The notes under the pieces were generated by a model. The model was not told the DNA's origin, did not search any database, and saw nothing but the letters and a program-made list of their open reading frames with translations. Of a stretch of 64,000 nt of DNA, positions 11,665-24,644 are shown one piece after another. Both the position numbers and the translations under genes were made by a program. How positions within the stretch are numbered: position 1 is the stretch's first letter; every line of letters begins with the position of its first letter. This DNA comes from Serinus canaria (lineage: Eukaryota; Chordata; Aves; Passeriformes; Fringillidae): contig NC_066313.1 of the NCBI RefSeq assembly GCF_022539315.1, positions 12,527,764-12,591,763 of the forward strand, written 5' to 3'.

Positions 11665-11904
11665 CCACACTGAAAGACAGTAGGTTCACCTAGATATTAG
11701 GAGGAAATTCTTTATGTTGAGCGTGGTGAGGCCCTGGCACAGGTTGAGAAGTGTTGGATTCCCCATCCCTGGAAATGTACATGGCCAGGTGGGATGGAGC
11801 TCTGAGCAACCTAGTGGGAGATCTCCCTGCCCATATCAGGGAGCTTGGAATGAGATGACTTTTAAGGTCTGTTTCAACCCAAGCTATTCTATAATTCTAT
11901 GATT
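11665..11904 (+). mobile_element. CR1 LINE 3' tail, plus strand
   Basis: Contains 'ggtgaggccctggcacaggttg', 'ccccatccctggaaatgtacatggccagg' and 'tttcaacccaagctattctataattctatgatt'. The last of these is a clear CR1 3' end with two copies of the ATTCTATG-type terminal repeat. The 5' side is truncated to about 240 bp. Confidence 0.93.
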
Positions 11905-13947
11905 TGTCAAAGAAGAGAACAAATTATCCCCTTATAAATGAAAAAATATGGCTATATATCTTGGACCCTAAGAGAGAGCACTCCTGTCTCATGAATATTC
12001 TCCAAGAATCATGATGGCCAGGATACTATTTCCAGCTGAACAATTTTTGAAATAAAAAGTGTTTAGATATTTCATTAAACAAATCTGAGTTGTAGAAAAA
12101 CTCTGATTTTTCTCATATGGGTGTCATGGAAGCAACACTTCTTTCATGGAAATGCACAGTGCTTTAGATACCATTGAGGTGGGCCTGAATAAGGATTGGA
12201 GGGATAGAATAAAACTGAAGAAATCCATCACATTAATAAAAAGGAAGTTTTTTTTTCTGAAGGGTCACAAGACAAGACTCACTAAGGAAGGATCAGGATT
12301 CAAAATGTTAATTTGAACAATGGGAATGCTATTTATGTATTTTTCAGACTTGTTAAAAATTGCATCAAATATCAATCTGTACACATGGTTGAGAAGATCT
12401 GATTTTAAAGTAAGTAATTTAGGGTAAAATCTTTCATCATTTGTGCATGCAGCTCGGCAGTGATGTTTTGAGGATGACTGCACATGTCTTTTAGACTGGG
12501 AACTTTAGGAAATGTGACCAGAAGGTTATTAGAGCCATCACTTCTCCCTATGCCTTCCCCATACCTTTGTTAGGTATAACCTACTACAGGATTTGGTGAG
12601 GAAGTCTAACAGTTGCAGAAAAGGAAGAGAGAAACAAAATCAAAATCTAAACCTTAGATAGACAGAAATGGTTGTCTGACTGCATCATTGTCTCTTAAAC
12701 AAATGTCCAGATAGTTTTTCTCTGATTGTGTCCAGAAGGACAGTTCTTCAGCCAGATGTCTCAACCATAGTCAATTATTAGCACAAATTATGAACACGGT
12801 CATGGTTTCATTGCACTTATATGTCCAGCATATCAACAAAACCTGAAAAGGCTTTTAAAAATACATCTTTTAGGTTTCTTCTAACTCAGAAACAGAGAAT
12901 GAGCAATAGCCATAAAGTGTCTTCCTAAAAATAAGCTAAAAGCCTGAAGCAATAGTGTAACAAGAAATGTTCTTACAGTAGCATGGGTTTCTGGGGGACA
13001 AAGTAAAGATTTTTAAATATTTCAAGGTGATTCCTCAAGGGAAATACCTCATACTTCTGTGATCTCCAGGGCAAAGTATAAAAAATGAACTTACAGGGAA
13101 AAAAATATTAAATTTAAAAGCTGGTTTGTCAGTGCCAAAAAAGCAGATGATGGGTGCTTATATACTTACTCCAAGGAGACCTTTAATCTTGGATAGTGCA
13201 TCTGGCAATTTATATATGAATTTAAAGCCTAATTTAAACCTACCAGATTTGATTGGCTTGCTGGCCTCAGATGAAAAAAACCCTCACAATTCTCCCATGC
13301 CCATAGAAGCTACTGGGTCCAAGCGAGGGCACCCTGCCAGATATGGCTATCATCATTGCAGGTCCTGCCCTCTCACACAGATTACACTAAGGAAATCCAG
13401 CTTTGGCAATGTTCAGGATCTGAGAGGGATAAGATTTTCAGATAGCCTGACTGACAGTATCTCCTGCAGTGCTACAGGGGCTACTGCAGAGAGTCTCACA
13501 GGCTGTTGATGCTTTTTGTACTCCTCAGTGTCATTTCTCACACATCCAAATCACAGCTGTCACTGCTACCTTGTCTATTCTTCTTCATCTGGTACTGAAC
13601 TACACATCTTTTACTTTGGTTTTGCCATGATAACTGGTGGATAATCCCCCATCTCACTTAGTCTATGAGGAGGTTCACTTGTGTCATTTGAGGAGAGATG
13701 ACAACTGACACAGCTGTGTCATGAGCAGAAAAGGCAGTGAAAGGAGAACCTTGCTAAATGAATAACCAAAGAGCAAAACAACTTAAAGTCCCATGCATTA
13801 TAAGAGAAGAAAAGTAGTATTTCTGTCCTTAGAAAATGAATGGTTTTAGCTCAAGAACAATTTCTCAACTAAGTTTGGGCAGAGCACTTGCAATCTTACA
13901 AATACGACCACACATTCTTAAAACTGTAATTACTAAAGTCATTATTT
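11905..13947. other. Unique DNA with one 121-codon open frame of unknown meaning
   Basis: No mobile element is recognised. A plus-strand frame open from ATG at 13147 to the stop ending at 13509 is the longest ATG-started frame outside repeats. Its product shows no domain, signal peptide or low-complexity pattern I recognise. Without splice or homology support it is left as unassigned. Confidence 0.45.
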
Positions 13948-15055
13948 CATAGAATCATCAAATAATTGAACAGCCTTGGTTGTAAGAGACCTTAAAGATT
14001 ATCTCATTCAAATCCCGTGCCAGGGGCAGGGGGATACCTTCCACTATCCCAGGTTGTTCAGAGCTCCATCCAACCTGGCACTGAACACCTCCAGGCATGG
14101 GGCACCCACTGCTTCTCTGAGGAAACTTTTCCAGTGTTTTACCACCCTCACAGTAAAGAATTTCTTCCTAATGTTTCATCTAAACCTACTCTTTGTCAGT
14201 TTTAAGCCATTGCCCCTTGTCCTGTCATTCCAGGCCTTTGTAAATAGTCTGTCTCTTTCCTGTAAGTTCCCCTTAAGTATTGGAAGGCTGCAATTAGATC
14301 ACCCCAAAGTCTTTTCTTCTCTAGGCTGAACAACCCCAGTTCTCTCAGCCTCTCCTCCCAGCAGAGCTGCTCCATCCCTCTGATCACCTTGGTGCCTCCT
14401 CTGGCCTGGCTCCAGCAGGTCCCTGTCCCTGCTGTGCTGGGAGCCCAGAGCTGGATGCAGCCCTGCAGGAGGGGTCTCAGCAGAGGGGGCAGAGGGGCAG
14501 AATCCCCTCCCTGCCCTGCTGCCCACGGGGCTCTGGGTGAGCCCAGCACTCGGGGGGCTCTGGGCTCCCAATGGCCGGGGCATGTCCAGCCTCTCACCCA
14601 CAGCACCCCCAGGTCCTTCTCCCAGGGCTGCTCTGGATCTGCTCATCCCCAGCCTGGATTGGCACTGGGGCTGCCCTGACCCAGGTGCAGCACCTTGGAC
14701 TTGGTCTGTTAAGCCTCATGAGATTCCCAAGGGCCACATCTTGAGCTTGTCCAGGTCCCTCTGAATCACCCTTTCCATCACATCTGTCAGCCACACCACT
14801 CAGCTCGGTGTCATCTGCAAACTCTCTGAGTGATGCACTAGATCCCTTTGTCAGTGCCAGTTAATGAAGACATTTAATAGCACTGGTCCCAAAGCAGACA
14901 CCTGAGGGACACCACAGGTCATGGATGTCCATCAGGACTCTGAACTGTTGACTGCCACCCTCTGGATGTCACTGTCTAACCAATTTCTTATCCAACTAAC
15001 AGTCCTTTCATCTAACCCATGTCTCTGCAATTTAAGAGAAAGATACTGTCAGGGA
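13948..15055 (-). mobile_element. CR1 LINE fragment (about 1.1 kb), minus strand; longest in the window
   Basis: The left end is the reverse-complemented CR1 3' terminus (catagaatcat at 13948). It runs through 'caccctcacagtaaagaatttcttcc' and the GC-rich mid section into reverse-transcriptase coding sequence ('cattaaatgtcttcatt' read in reverse near 14860; 'ttggttagacagtgacatc' near 14970). Short open frames on the minus strand recover CR1-like pieces such as ...LRELGLFSLEKKRLWGDLIA at about 14299-14606. It is frame-broken and 5'-truncated, so inactive. Its middle is much more GC-rich than the neighbourhood, as expected for CR1 ORF2. Confidence 0.93.
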
Positions 15056-18000
15056 CCACAAAAACTAGTCAAAGTATTTGTGTGATTTTATCTAGTCTGA
15101 ATTCATTTTAATTAATGACTCACCTCCATTGTGCTAAGAATCCATGTGACTGTTAGCAAAAAAATAGCTAAATTAAACCAAACTTGTCTCAAAGAGTGGG
15201 CAGAGGGAACAAATTCCTGATTATCAGGCTTTGCAGGAACTCAATCCAGGCTGTGACTACATGGAGGTGTACAGCAGGAGGGTAATGAAGAAGATATGGA
15301 TTCAAACACTCTCTTGAGCACAGGAGGAGAGGTTGAAGGCTGCATATTTGTAATACTGTTGGTAAATATATTTTCAATTTTGCTAGAATATTCTGCACCA
15401 CTTCTGCCAAATTGTATTTATAAATTATTTATTTCTTACAACTAACATGCCAAGATATTTAAATTTTTATATATTCAATAAAACTGTGTATGACCTACAC
15501 AGAAAAAATGTGTCACAACTTAGGACTTTCTGGTGACTAACTATCATGAGCCAAGGAATTTATTATAGAAAAGAACACAACCCGACTTTAAAGACTAGAA
15601 GTGACCATCATGTCAATACAAATTCTTTCAGTTGCTTCTTATCTTCACAGTTAATAATCTATGTGGTTTTCAAAGTTAGGTTATTATATAGGTTTGAATT
15701 TTATCCACTTTGTACTTCTTAATTTAGTTAATTCAAGCATCCTGTTCCATAAGAAATAGTCTAAATTACTGATGAGTCTACCAAATTACCTTTTTTAACC
15801 TTCTTCTGGATAAACTAGCAGAACAGTACGTGTTAAGAACACACGTAGGTTGGCCAGATGGCTTAAGGGAGATATAACTCCACCTTCATGTCTCTCATTA
15901 GCTCTACTCTGTATAATGTAAATTTTCTAATCAGATGAAGTGGTCCAGAATTGCATAGTTCTCCCATTCAGACATTATCTAAATGCATGCAGCTCAGAAT
16001 AATTTAATGTATCTAATGCATTTCATCTAAAACACTGTATAATTTTAATAGTTTTTTTTCATTACCTCTGAAGCTCCTCTGTCTTCAAAAGATTTTTAAA
16101 TTAAACCAACCTAAAACCAAGATTATCTAATTTAGTCTCATTTCATCTATTATGGTATCTGGAAATCAACCTCGCCCTTGATTTTTGACCAGTAGGCTAC
16201 CGTGGGAAGCCAAAGTAAAATCAGAAGTGCAATTATAATGGAGTTGGGTTCTTTTAACTGTAGGTTGTAACTCTGGCATGTGCTCCACCATGCCTTTAAC
16301 AGTTTTATACCCAAATTCCTGTATGATCATTTATTAAAATGCATCCTTGCCTCATTTTGTGTTTTCACTGACTGATTCACCACTTTCCAGTAGAATGCTG
16401 TTTTAGTAGACAATATGAAGTAACAAATACTGCTGAACTGAGATAGGGATATGCATCTAATCCTTAGGAAACAGTGACTTGCCTTTTCCTCAGTCTCCAT
16501 GGTCAGTTTTCTTGGTTCTATGGGAGGTGCAAATTTTCTGAGAAACAAAGAGGGTTTATTTACCCAGAACCATCTGGAAATTGCAATCCTGATAAAACCA
16601 AGGGCACAGGTAACTAATTTTGTGGTTGAGGCATATCTGAGTTTTGGAAAAGCAGATTGTGTTCAAAGTGCTGGGAGCAGAGAGGGGTGGAATGCTTAAA
16701 AACATGCAGGTACCATTAATGGTCTCTAAATGTGAAGGTCCTAGTGTATGTAACACATGTATTTATATTCCAGTTTACTGAGGAAAGTTAAATCCCTCTG
16801 TTCAAAGAGAAATAGATTGTGCTTTTCTTATGTAGCTTCTTTGGTTTGTTTGGTTTTACTCCACAGTCCCTCCTAAGGTATATTTTGTTAGAGGGGAGGA
16901 CAGAAGGACAGTTATTATTCATTATTTTATGATTAATAACAGCGGTTTAATGGAGGGAACAACAACAACAAAAATGAGGTGGAACAATGATTGCTACTTC
17001 CTAACCACAGGTTCGCTGCTCTGTACTGGACTTTTAAGAAGCTTTGTCAACAAATACTGCATCATGAATTATTCATTTTATCAGCTCTATTAATTCCATT
17101 ACAACGGAAAGACATCCCTAGGGACTGAGACTCAATTCTCCTTCTGTCTACTGGCATCACAAGGAAATCTAAAGGAGAGACTGAAAATGGCCCTACCATT
17201 CATCACATTTTGTTTGGCACGTTCAGAGGAGCACATTATTTATACATGAAGATTAAATATGCATTTATTTGTCACAAGCAAGGATAAAATGATTAATATG
17301 ACTTCTGAAAACCAAAAAAGAGTTTACAAGGGAAAGGAGCAATCCAGAATTGCAAAGTCACAATTAACTTTTCAGTTATAGAACAAAATGATAGTATAAT
17401 GGGTAATTTTACTGCATAACTGAAGAGATGGTGGGTTTGCATCACAGGGCCTCTTCAGATCAAAATGTGATAATGCATTAAGACATTATATCAGATAAAA
17501 TGCCTCAAGAAATATAACTACATCTTACACCAGTATTTTTTTATCAAAGTGTATTTAAAAAATATTTGTATTCCCCTGCAGTTTGCAAGACAGGGAGAAA
17601 CCTATCTCAGCATCTGAAAAAAAGTTAGTGATATCATAACAAGCAAGGATGAGTCACTTGTACAAATCATCCTGAAGGAGGTCACTGCTTACTAAAACAC
17701 CTGTGGAGGTCTCTTTTCCAGACACCATGGAAAAGAGAAATGAAGTGGATGAGACTGGAGGTGAGAAGTATCAGTTAAGGTAGGGATATTTTCTACGTTT
17801 GAAAGAGCATATTCTGTAATTCAGCCGTATTTCTCTTGAGCTATCAAGTAAAACAGGCCTATAAGGGAGCTTCTGGAGAGTGGAGGCAGCAGCAGAGGCT
17901 GCATGGCAGTGTCCTCCACTGGAGATTTCATGCTTAGATCACTGGAGACCCCTTCATTCCTCCAGCATGAAGCACTGGGGTGAATACAGTGTTCCTGGTG

Positions 18001-21000
18001 CCAATTCCATACCACTCTGGGCAGATGCCAGAGTGGCTTCTTAACTTGGTTAAGAAAAGGAAATTGCTGATATCTAAGTATATTTATTTGACTGGCATTA
18101 TTTCTTTTTCCACAAAAACAAGTTCCCTATCACCAGATAAAGCTAGAGCACAGACTGCAGATACAAGTCAGAAGAACAACCGTACAATTTAAAAAAAAAA
18201 AAAAATTAAAAAACCCACAACAATTAATTTGTTTCCTTTAAGCCCGGCTTTATGTTTAGCAGAAGAACAGGAGTTTAGGAGTATAAATTTAACACATTGA
18301 TTTGAGCACCAAAAAGGTTTCAGAAAAAAAGCATTTTAAGGTGTATGGGTGTCTAGATGTTCTCAGGCTGTTTTGTGGCCTCTCTGAGCCTTCCCTTTGC
18401 TCAATCCACAAGGCCTGGCACACTGCAGACAAGGAACTCTTATTTCAACACTGGGACTCTACCACACATGCCCAAAAAAAGGGTATTTAGATGCTGAAAT
18501 AGAATTGCCAAAGTTCAGTACTTCAGAACAGTTATGAGAAGCTGGCAATATTGAGAATCCAAATTTGCAGCTCAAACACCTAGAGCCTCAATGCTACCAA
18601 AAGCACTGGAGAATACTGGCAGTCACAGAAAATGTAGCAATGAGAGACTTCCCTCCTTTATGTTAAGAAAGGATTTGCAGTGCTACTTTAATTTGTCCTT
18701 CTAAACAGTAGATTTCCTGAAATGCAAATGTCTTGATCCTTGGACAGCATACTTCTAAGAGGTAATCTCTCAAAACAGATCTTCCCAATTCCCATTGGGA
18801 GACTGAGCCACAGATATGTTCTGCAAATTTGGCACAATTAATTCTGGAGATATTGACCAGTATAAGTCAATGTTATCAAGTCCTCCCAGCATAGCTGCAC
18901 TCCTGTGTCTGTAACATAAAGAGAGGAGAGAAATGTGAAATGAAGACTTCAGTGGGCTATTGCTGTACTGTGGAGAACACCACTTCTGCACAAAAATCTC
19001 TCTTGCCTCTCAGGTCCTCGTGTAGTTCTACCCTCAGTTAGATGAGCTGCATAATTCAAAAATATGGCTGTACATACATTCAGTTCTCAAAACTGCTGAG
19101 AATTATAAGCATAAAGAGCACACAACCATAGTCATAAAATCCATGGAAAATGAAGCGTTTCCTAGACCTATTTACTTGTCTAAATATAACTCATTCAGTA
19201 TAGTTCATCAACTTTAACTATATCTACTTGTTCACATTATGAAGGTCAAACACAAAAATGGATTAGAACTCCAGGCATTTATATATCACTAGGTACCAAT
19301 CCCATATATCAATGGCTCATATAGAGAACAAAAATAAACACTTCACTAACTTGATAGTCTGTGGAACAGACAGTCTGGAAAAGATGTAAATAATTAGTGA
19401 CACACCAAATATGAGAGACCTGGAAGAAGGTCAAGAAATCATACCATGAGAAAGACTCAGACATACATTTAACAGTATAGCTCTCTCTAGGTTATCATGG
19501 TTGCATTATTTTATTAGTGTTGTTAAGCAGGGAAGTAATGGGACTTGGTAAAGCAAAGCAGAGTAGCATATTTTCTTTTCACTGCCTGAGCATTCACTTC
19601 AAAGATTTAAATGCAGAAAGTTTTTTTTGTTTGTGTTTTCTTTCACAGTCTTCAAACATCGGGCAGCTTAGTACAGAATCACTGTACAGTGGGACAGAGA
19701 TCAGACATTTCAGGGTAGTGCTGAGAGATGAACCTTGCCATTTTTTTGTAATGGCAATTTGGTAGAATAGTCAATAGAACATTTATTTTTAATGGTACTA
19801 CTAAGTTCTGAAATTATGCTCAGCAGGTTGGGAGTTCCTGGAGAGACTTTGAACATAATATTGCAAATTGTGCAATAAAGTATGTTACTTTGGAAAAGAC
19901 AGACAGTCTTTTCAGATAATCTAACAGCCATTGCAGACTTTCTTTCAGCTGAATGTACAAGGCAACCTGAGCCTGTTTTGCAGTTTAGCAAAATTTGTCT
20001 TGGAGGCCATCAGCAAATGCAGTAGACACAACTCAAGCTTTAGGAAAATGTGCTTGTGGTCCAAAAATAACTGAGGAAAAGGCTCATTCAGTAAGTTATG
20101 AACCTTGATTCTGTTGATACTTTTGTACATACCTAACTCATGCATATGAATCATCCTCCAGACCCCAACAGCCTTATTCATAAAGTCAGCAAGTACTGGA
20201 ATAAAAAATTCAGTCCTATTTTTAGGAGTAACAGTTATTGATCATATTATGATGTTCACTGTTTATTAAAATGCTTAGAGTTATATCTGATTAAATATAA
20301 GTAAAAGAAACCTACTGAGATTTTGATTTCCCTTATTAAAGCATTATTACTTGCATATAACCTGCATCAAAGTACCTGATGCAGGAGATACATGAGTCCT
20401 TGGGAGTAATCATGTGAAGTCATAAGACCAAAAATATTAGTTTGTAATAATGAGGTAGAAAAAATATTTATCCCTTTAAAACAATCATGGAATGGGTTTG
20501 AAATCCTTGTAAAATATATGGTTGGGTGTTTTTACTACCACTTATTAGATATTTCTTCATCAAGTTCACTTGCCAGGCTCCACAGTTTCATGATATTGTG
20601 CAGTTCATGGCTGATGTTATAACTGGTGATGCTGTAGTATTGACAGAAATGCAATATTAAATCAACAGGATCAGTTATTGAAACAACACTGTGAAAATTA
20701 TTTTGGATGCAATATGCTAATGTGTATCCTAGACATTTCAAGGCCAAAAATGATACATTGCAGATTGTATGTTTGCTTCATGAGGAAGAGATATTTTCTA
20801 CTTTATAAGGATTCTGAAACATGACATTTCTTTTTGCTCTCGTCAAGACAGAGAAGTTTTAAAGATGATAAAAATTGCTACCATGTGTTTTGGAAGTATG
20901 TATGATTAGCCCACAGTGCTTGCCTCAACAAAAAAAAGTGTGATGCTTTTGGCTGATACCTGAATGGCAGTTATATGCTATTCCTCATTATTGCATCATC

Positions 21001-24000
21001 AAGTGTAAAGAAGAATACTTTTACGTAGATGAAGACAGACAAATGTCAGTGAAAGCTAAGAATTTCGCAGTCAGATTTTCACAAGGAAGAAAAAAAGAGG
21101 AAATTTTCCTGTAAATGAATTTTTATTTTCATACTCTATAATGATAGATAGTAAAGTTGTAATGGCATCCATACAGAATGATCCTGAGGAGTACAGGACG
21201 TGTTGTACAATGCACTGGAGCTCACCCTATTTATATGCTGTTAGTATTTCTACAGGATTAAATAAAAAAAAAGTGGCTTTACTAATGGTGGTTTAGCAGC
21301 ATTTTATACTTTTCTTCTGCACAAAGCAATGTGCTTTGCCCTCTGGCATCTCTCCTCATGGGTTTCAGAATGTAGGGCCAGTGTGAGGGCAGTCTGGGGA
21401 TGGAAAGCAGCATGTTATGGGCAGCACTTGCCAGTAGCTTTCTGACAAAACTAATTCTGTAAACTCCAGCTAGGCATGCTGAACTTTCACCAAGAGAAGC
21501 CATGCTGTTTGCTCAATGAGCAACTAAACACTTTTGGTTTCCAGCAGGTCAAAGCTGGGACTATCAATTTTACAGGCAGCTCAGGACTATTTTTATTAGT
21601 CCAGGTTCACTGATCTGACCATAACATTTTAAAAATTTAAGTTACTGTCAGGTTTTATAAAGTTTCATGCTCACATACAAAAATATCAAAATACAGTAAT
21701 TAGGGAACACTTAGAAATGTCTGGTTTAGGGCATCACTGTAAAATATTTCTTTATTACTCACATTCTTCTTTTAAGAGTAATCTCACAATATCTGCTCTT
21801 GAATGCTTCTTTTTAGATGCTTTTATGGTCAGTAGGAAAAAAAACCCAGACAATTCCACAGCATCATTATTCTTATCCTAAGACATGTAAGACAAGACAG
21901 AAGAACCTCAGGCAAACTATATACTTCTCACAACTGACCATACAAGAATCTAAATGATCAATTTATAATGGTATTGTGGACATTTAAAGATAGATGAATT
22001 AAAACCCCATTTTATAGGCCAAAATTTGCAAACAAAATAAATCCCTTATCTAGAAGTTTCATGTCTTTTACTTATATAGTTCTATTTTCCTGTACAACTA
22101 TGTGTAGGTGTAAAACCTACAACCTACAAGCTTTGTTCCTCTAAGTTGGCTCCAGAGATATTTTTTTCCCTTGAAATCCTCTACTCTCTTTACTTACTGT
22201 GAGTTTTTTCATTTAAATTTTATTCTGTTCAGCTCTCTTCATATTGAAAATTTGGAAGATCTCAGAAATTATAAGAAAGAAATAAATTCATTACTTCAAA
22301 AACCTAACAAAACATGATTTCATGCATTCAAAACATGCCTAATTTCTTTGCCAGTGAAAATGAAAATCAGCCAAGGGCTTTCTAGACCCACGACATTCTA
22401 GTCACACAGGAATTCAATCTTAATTTTTTTGAGTTCTGGTTTCTTCAGAGTTTCCACAAGTGTTCCAGAATATTCTACCAGTGTCAGACCTTCTCCAGCC
22501 CATTCCGTCAGTCTGGCTTCTCTCTGCAAAGCAGCTGCCGTGTAAGCCATAACTGCAGCTGGAAAGAACAGGGAAAAGAAGATGAGTTGTCCGTATAAAT
22601 ATGGAAACAGGGTTTCCTCATCCTATCACAGGTATGAGCGTAGGCTCTTACCCATGTTCCTACAGGGATGGAAGTGAACAGATTGCACTTGGAAAAAAAA
22701 AAACACTGGATGAAGAGAAATGGAAAACCAGCATAACAAATAAGAGAAAACAATGAAGCACAAGAGGGCACAGAAACAAAAAAACACCAACCAAAACAAA
22801 ACAGGATTCCATTAAACAGGATTTAAAGCAAGGATGGGAAATAAACAGTGAAGCAGGATATATTAGGCAATAAATAATACAAAATAGATCTTAATATACA
22901 AATGTAGAATAATAAACTTAATTGTTGCCAGCAGTGACTCTGAAAATCAGATCATGACAAAATGACAGTATGACCAATTTCCCAGCTGAAAATTGTGGTC
23001 TCTGTAGTGACTTGCCTACCCAAACAACATCAAAGTTTTTATTTATGGCCTTCCATTGATTTCCTGAGAGACCTTGCTTTGAAGACTGTACTTTTTGAAA
23101 TGACACAGCATGTAACTCTAGTATTTGCTGACACCAAGATGTCATTCTCAGAAATAACACCTCTTTAAGGTGCTGCTTCCATCGTGAGGCAGTGACACGG
23201 CATTCCTCCAATTTCCAAAAGTTAATACCCAGGGGTTAAGAGAATGGTGAGCACACAGGCAGCAGCTTTAAATTGTCTTAACACTGCACTGACTTAGTGT
23301 AGTTTTAGCAGAGTAATGAGTTACAAATAGCACTTGTACACATACACCTTTAATTCAGAGTTCAAGAACTACATGAAATGAGTTTTGTGACCTCGATCCA
23401 ATTGCCAGAAGCCAAGAGTCCAGATCAATAAAACCATGGCCTCAGGGGAGAGTAATTAGCACCCTGGCAGAAAGTGCCTTCACACTTGGCAGGCACTGAA
23501 TGGTCAAAAAGCTACAACTCCTCTGTCTCTTCAGAAACACACCATGGGATGAGCATTTTTTGCTGCTGTTCCTCAGGCTGAACCTATGGTTTAGACTAAG
23601 CAGAAGAATGAAGTCTTCAGAAATATCTATCAAACAATTTTCTTGGAAATTAGATCTTTACACTATGTGCAATTAGTCCAATTTTAAATGGAGTTATTAC
23701 CACAATAAGAAGAATATAGTATATTTTTACTTGTGATTTCCCACATCACTCTAAGAAGGGAAGAACTTCTTCTTACTATATTCATTTTCATTTTGAATTT
23801 CTTAATGCAAACTAATGATCATCTATCTTTCACCATTCTGTGTAATTTATCTGTTAGCTGTCCAAACAAATACACTGAATCATGGCACTTAATGGGACCT
23901 TTGCCCACATCATTTGCTTATGAAATCATAAATATTTTCTGGACTGCATCAACAAGAGCAGGAGCCTTTTGAAGCACACACTTGACAATACAGAGAAAGT

Positions 24001-24328
24001 CAAGTAGTGCATTAGGTAATAACATTTTATCCATAAACAATCTTATTATTTGCTCCATCCCTTCTATTTATCACTCATTAGATCACATAGAGGCATAGAG
24101 CTGCAGTAAAACAAAGGCATCTAGAAGTTGAAGAAAGATAAGAGGATACATATGAAACCAGGCAGTTCTTGAGTACTTGCCATGTGAGGGGCTGAGGGAG
24201 CTGGATTTCATCCTGGAGAAGTGATGGCTGCAGGGAAGAAGCTGGGACCAAAAAACCCACAAAAGCAGGCATCAGTTGAAATTAGATGCTTAAGGCTAGG
24301 TATAAGAATAAGCTGTTTTTTTTCTCTC
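15056..24328. other. 9.3 kb with no recognised mobile element or gene
   Basis: A long uniform AT-rich stretch. Only an A15 run (18191-18205) and an 8-bp inverted repeat (19893-19900 with 19906-19913) stand out. No exon, tRNA or LTR is recognised. It is the longest stretch here free of identifiable transposon remains. Confidence 0.55.
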
Positions 24329-24520
24329 AAGGGTGGTCAAGCATGGGAGTAAACTGTTTTAAATCTTATCCCCTGAGATTTTCAAGACCTTGATTGGAGA
24401 AAGCCCTAAGCAGCCTGGTCTGACCCCAGAGCTTCCCCTGCTGGTTTGGGCAGGAGGTGTGACTACAGATTCCCCAAAGTCCCTTTTCCCACCAAGTGAC
24501 TCCATCATGCTTCAGCTGTA
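24329..24520 (+). mobile_element. CR1 LINE 3' tail, plus strand (older subfamily)
   Basis: Matches the diverged CR1 3' pattern 'agggtggtcaagcatggg...gagattttcaagaccttg...ccctaagcagcctg..ctgaccccagagc..ggaggtgtgactac..cctttt'. The terminal ATTCTATG repeat is not clear, so the right boundary is approximate. Confidence 0.75.
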
Positions 24521-24581
24521 ATGTAGGGATGAGAAGGACATTAGCTTCAAACGTACAGCACTGCAATGCTAATTAGTGCAC

Positions 24582-24612
24582 TGACATTAGCTGATGGGAA
24601 GAGCTAATGTCA
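24582..24612. repeat. Perfect 11-bp inverted repeat, 9-nt loop
   Basis: TGACATTAGCT (24582-24592) and AGCTAATGTCA (24602-24612) are exact reverse complements separated by gatgggaag. Two further pairs form outside a C:C mismatch. Confidence 0.9.
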
Positions 24613-24621
24613 CTGTGTCAT

Positions 24622-24644
24622 ATTGGTACTGCCATAGCACCAAT
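24622..24644. repeat. Second hairpin, 9-bp stem with one mismatch
   Basis: ATTGGTACT (24622-24630) pairs with AGCACCAAT (24636-24644) except for one A:C, with loop GCCAT. It starts only 9 bp after the preceding hairpin. Confidence 0.8.

Noticed and set aside
14202..14679. Several overlapping frames of 75-134 codons on both strands.
   Set aside because: They fall entirely within the GC-rich minus-strand CR1 copy.
19893..19913. 8-bp inverted repeat GAAAAGAC/GTCTTTTC.
   Set aside because: Stem too short and isolated. Such dyads are expected by chance in 64 kb.
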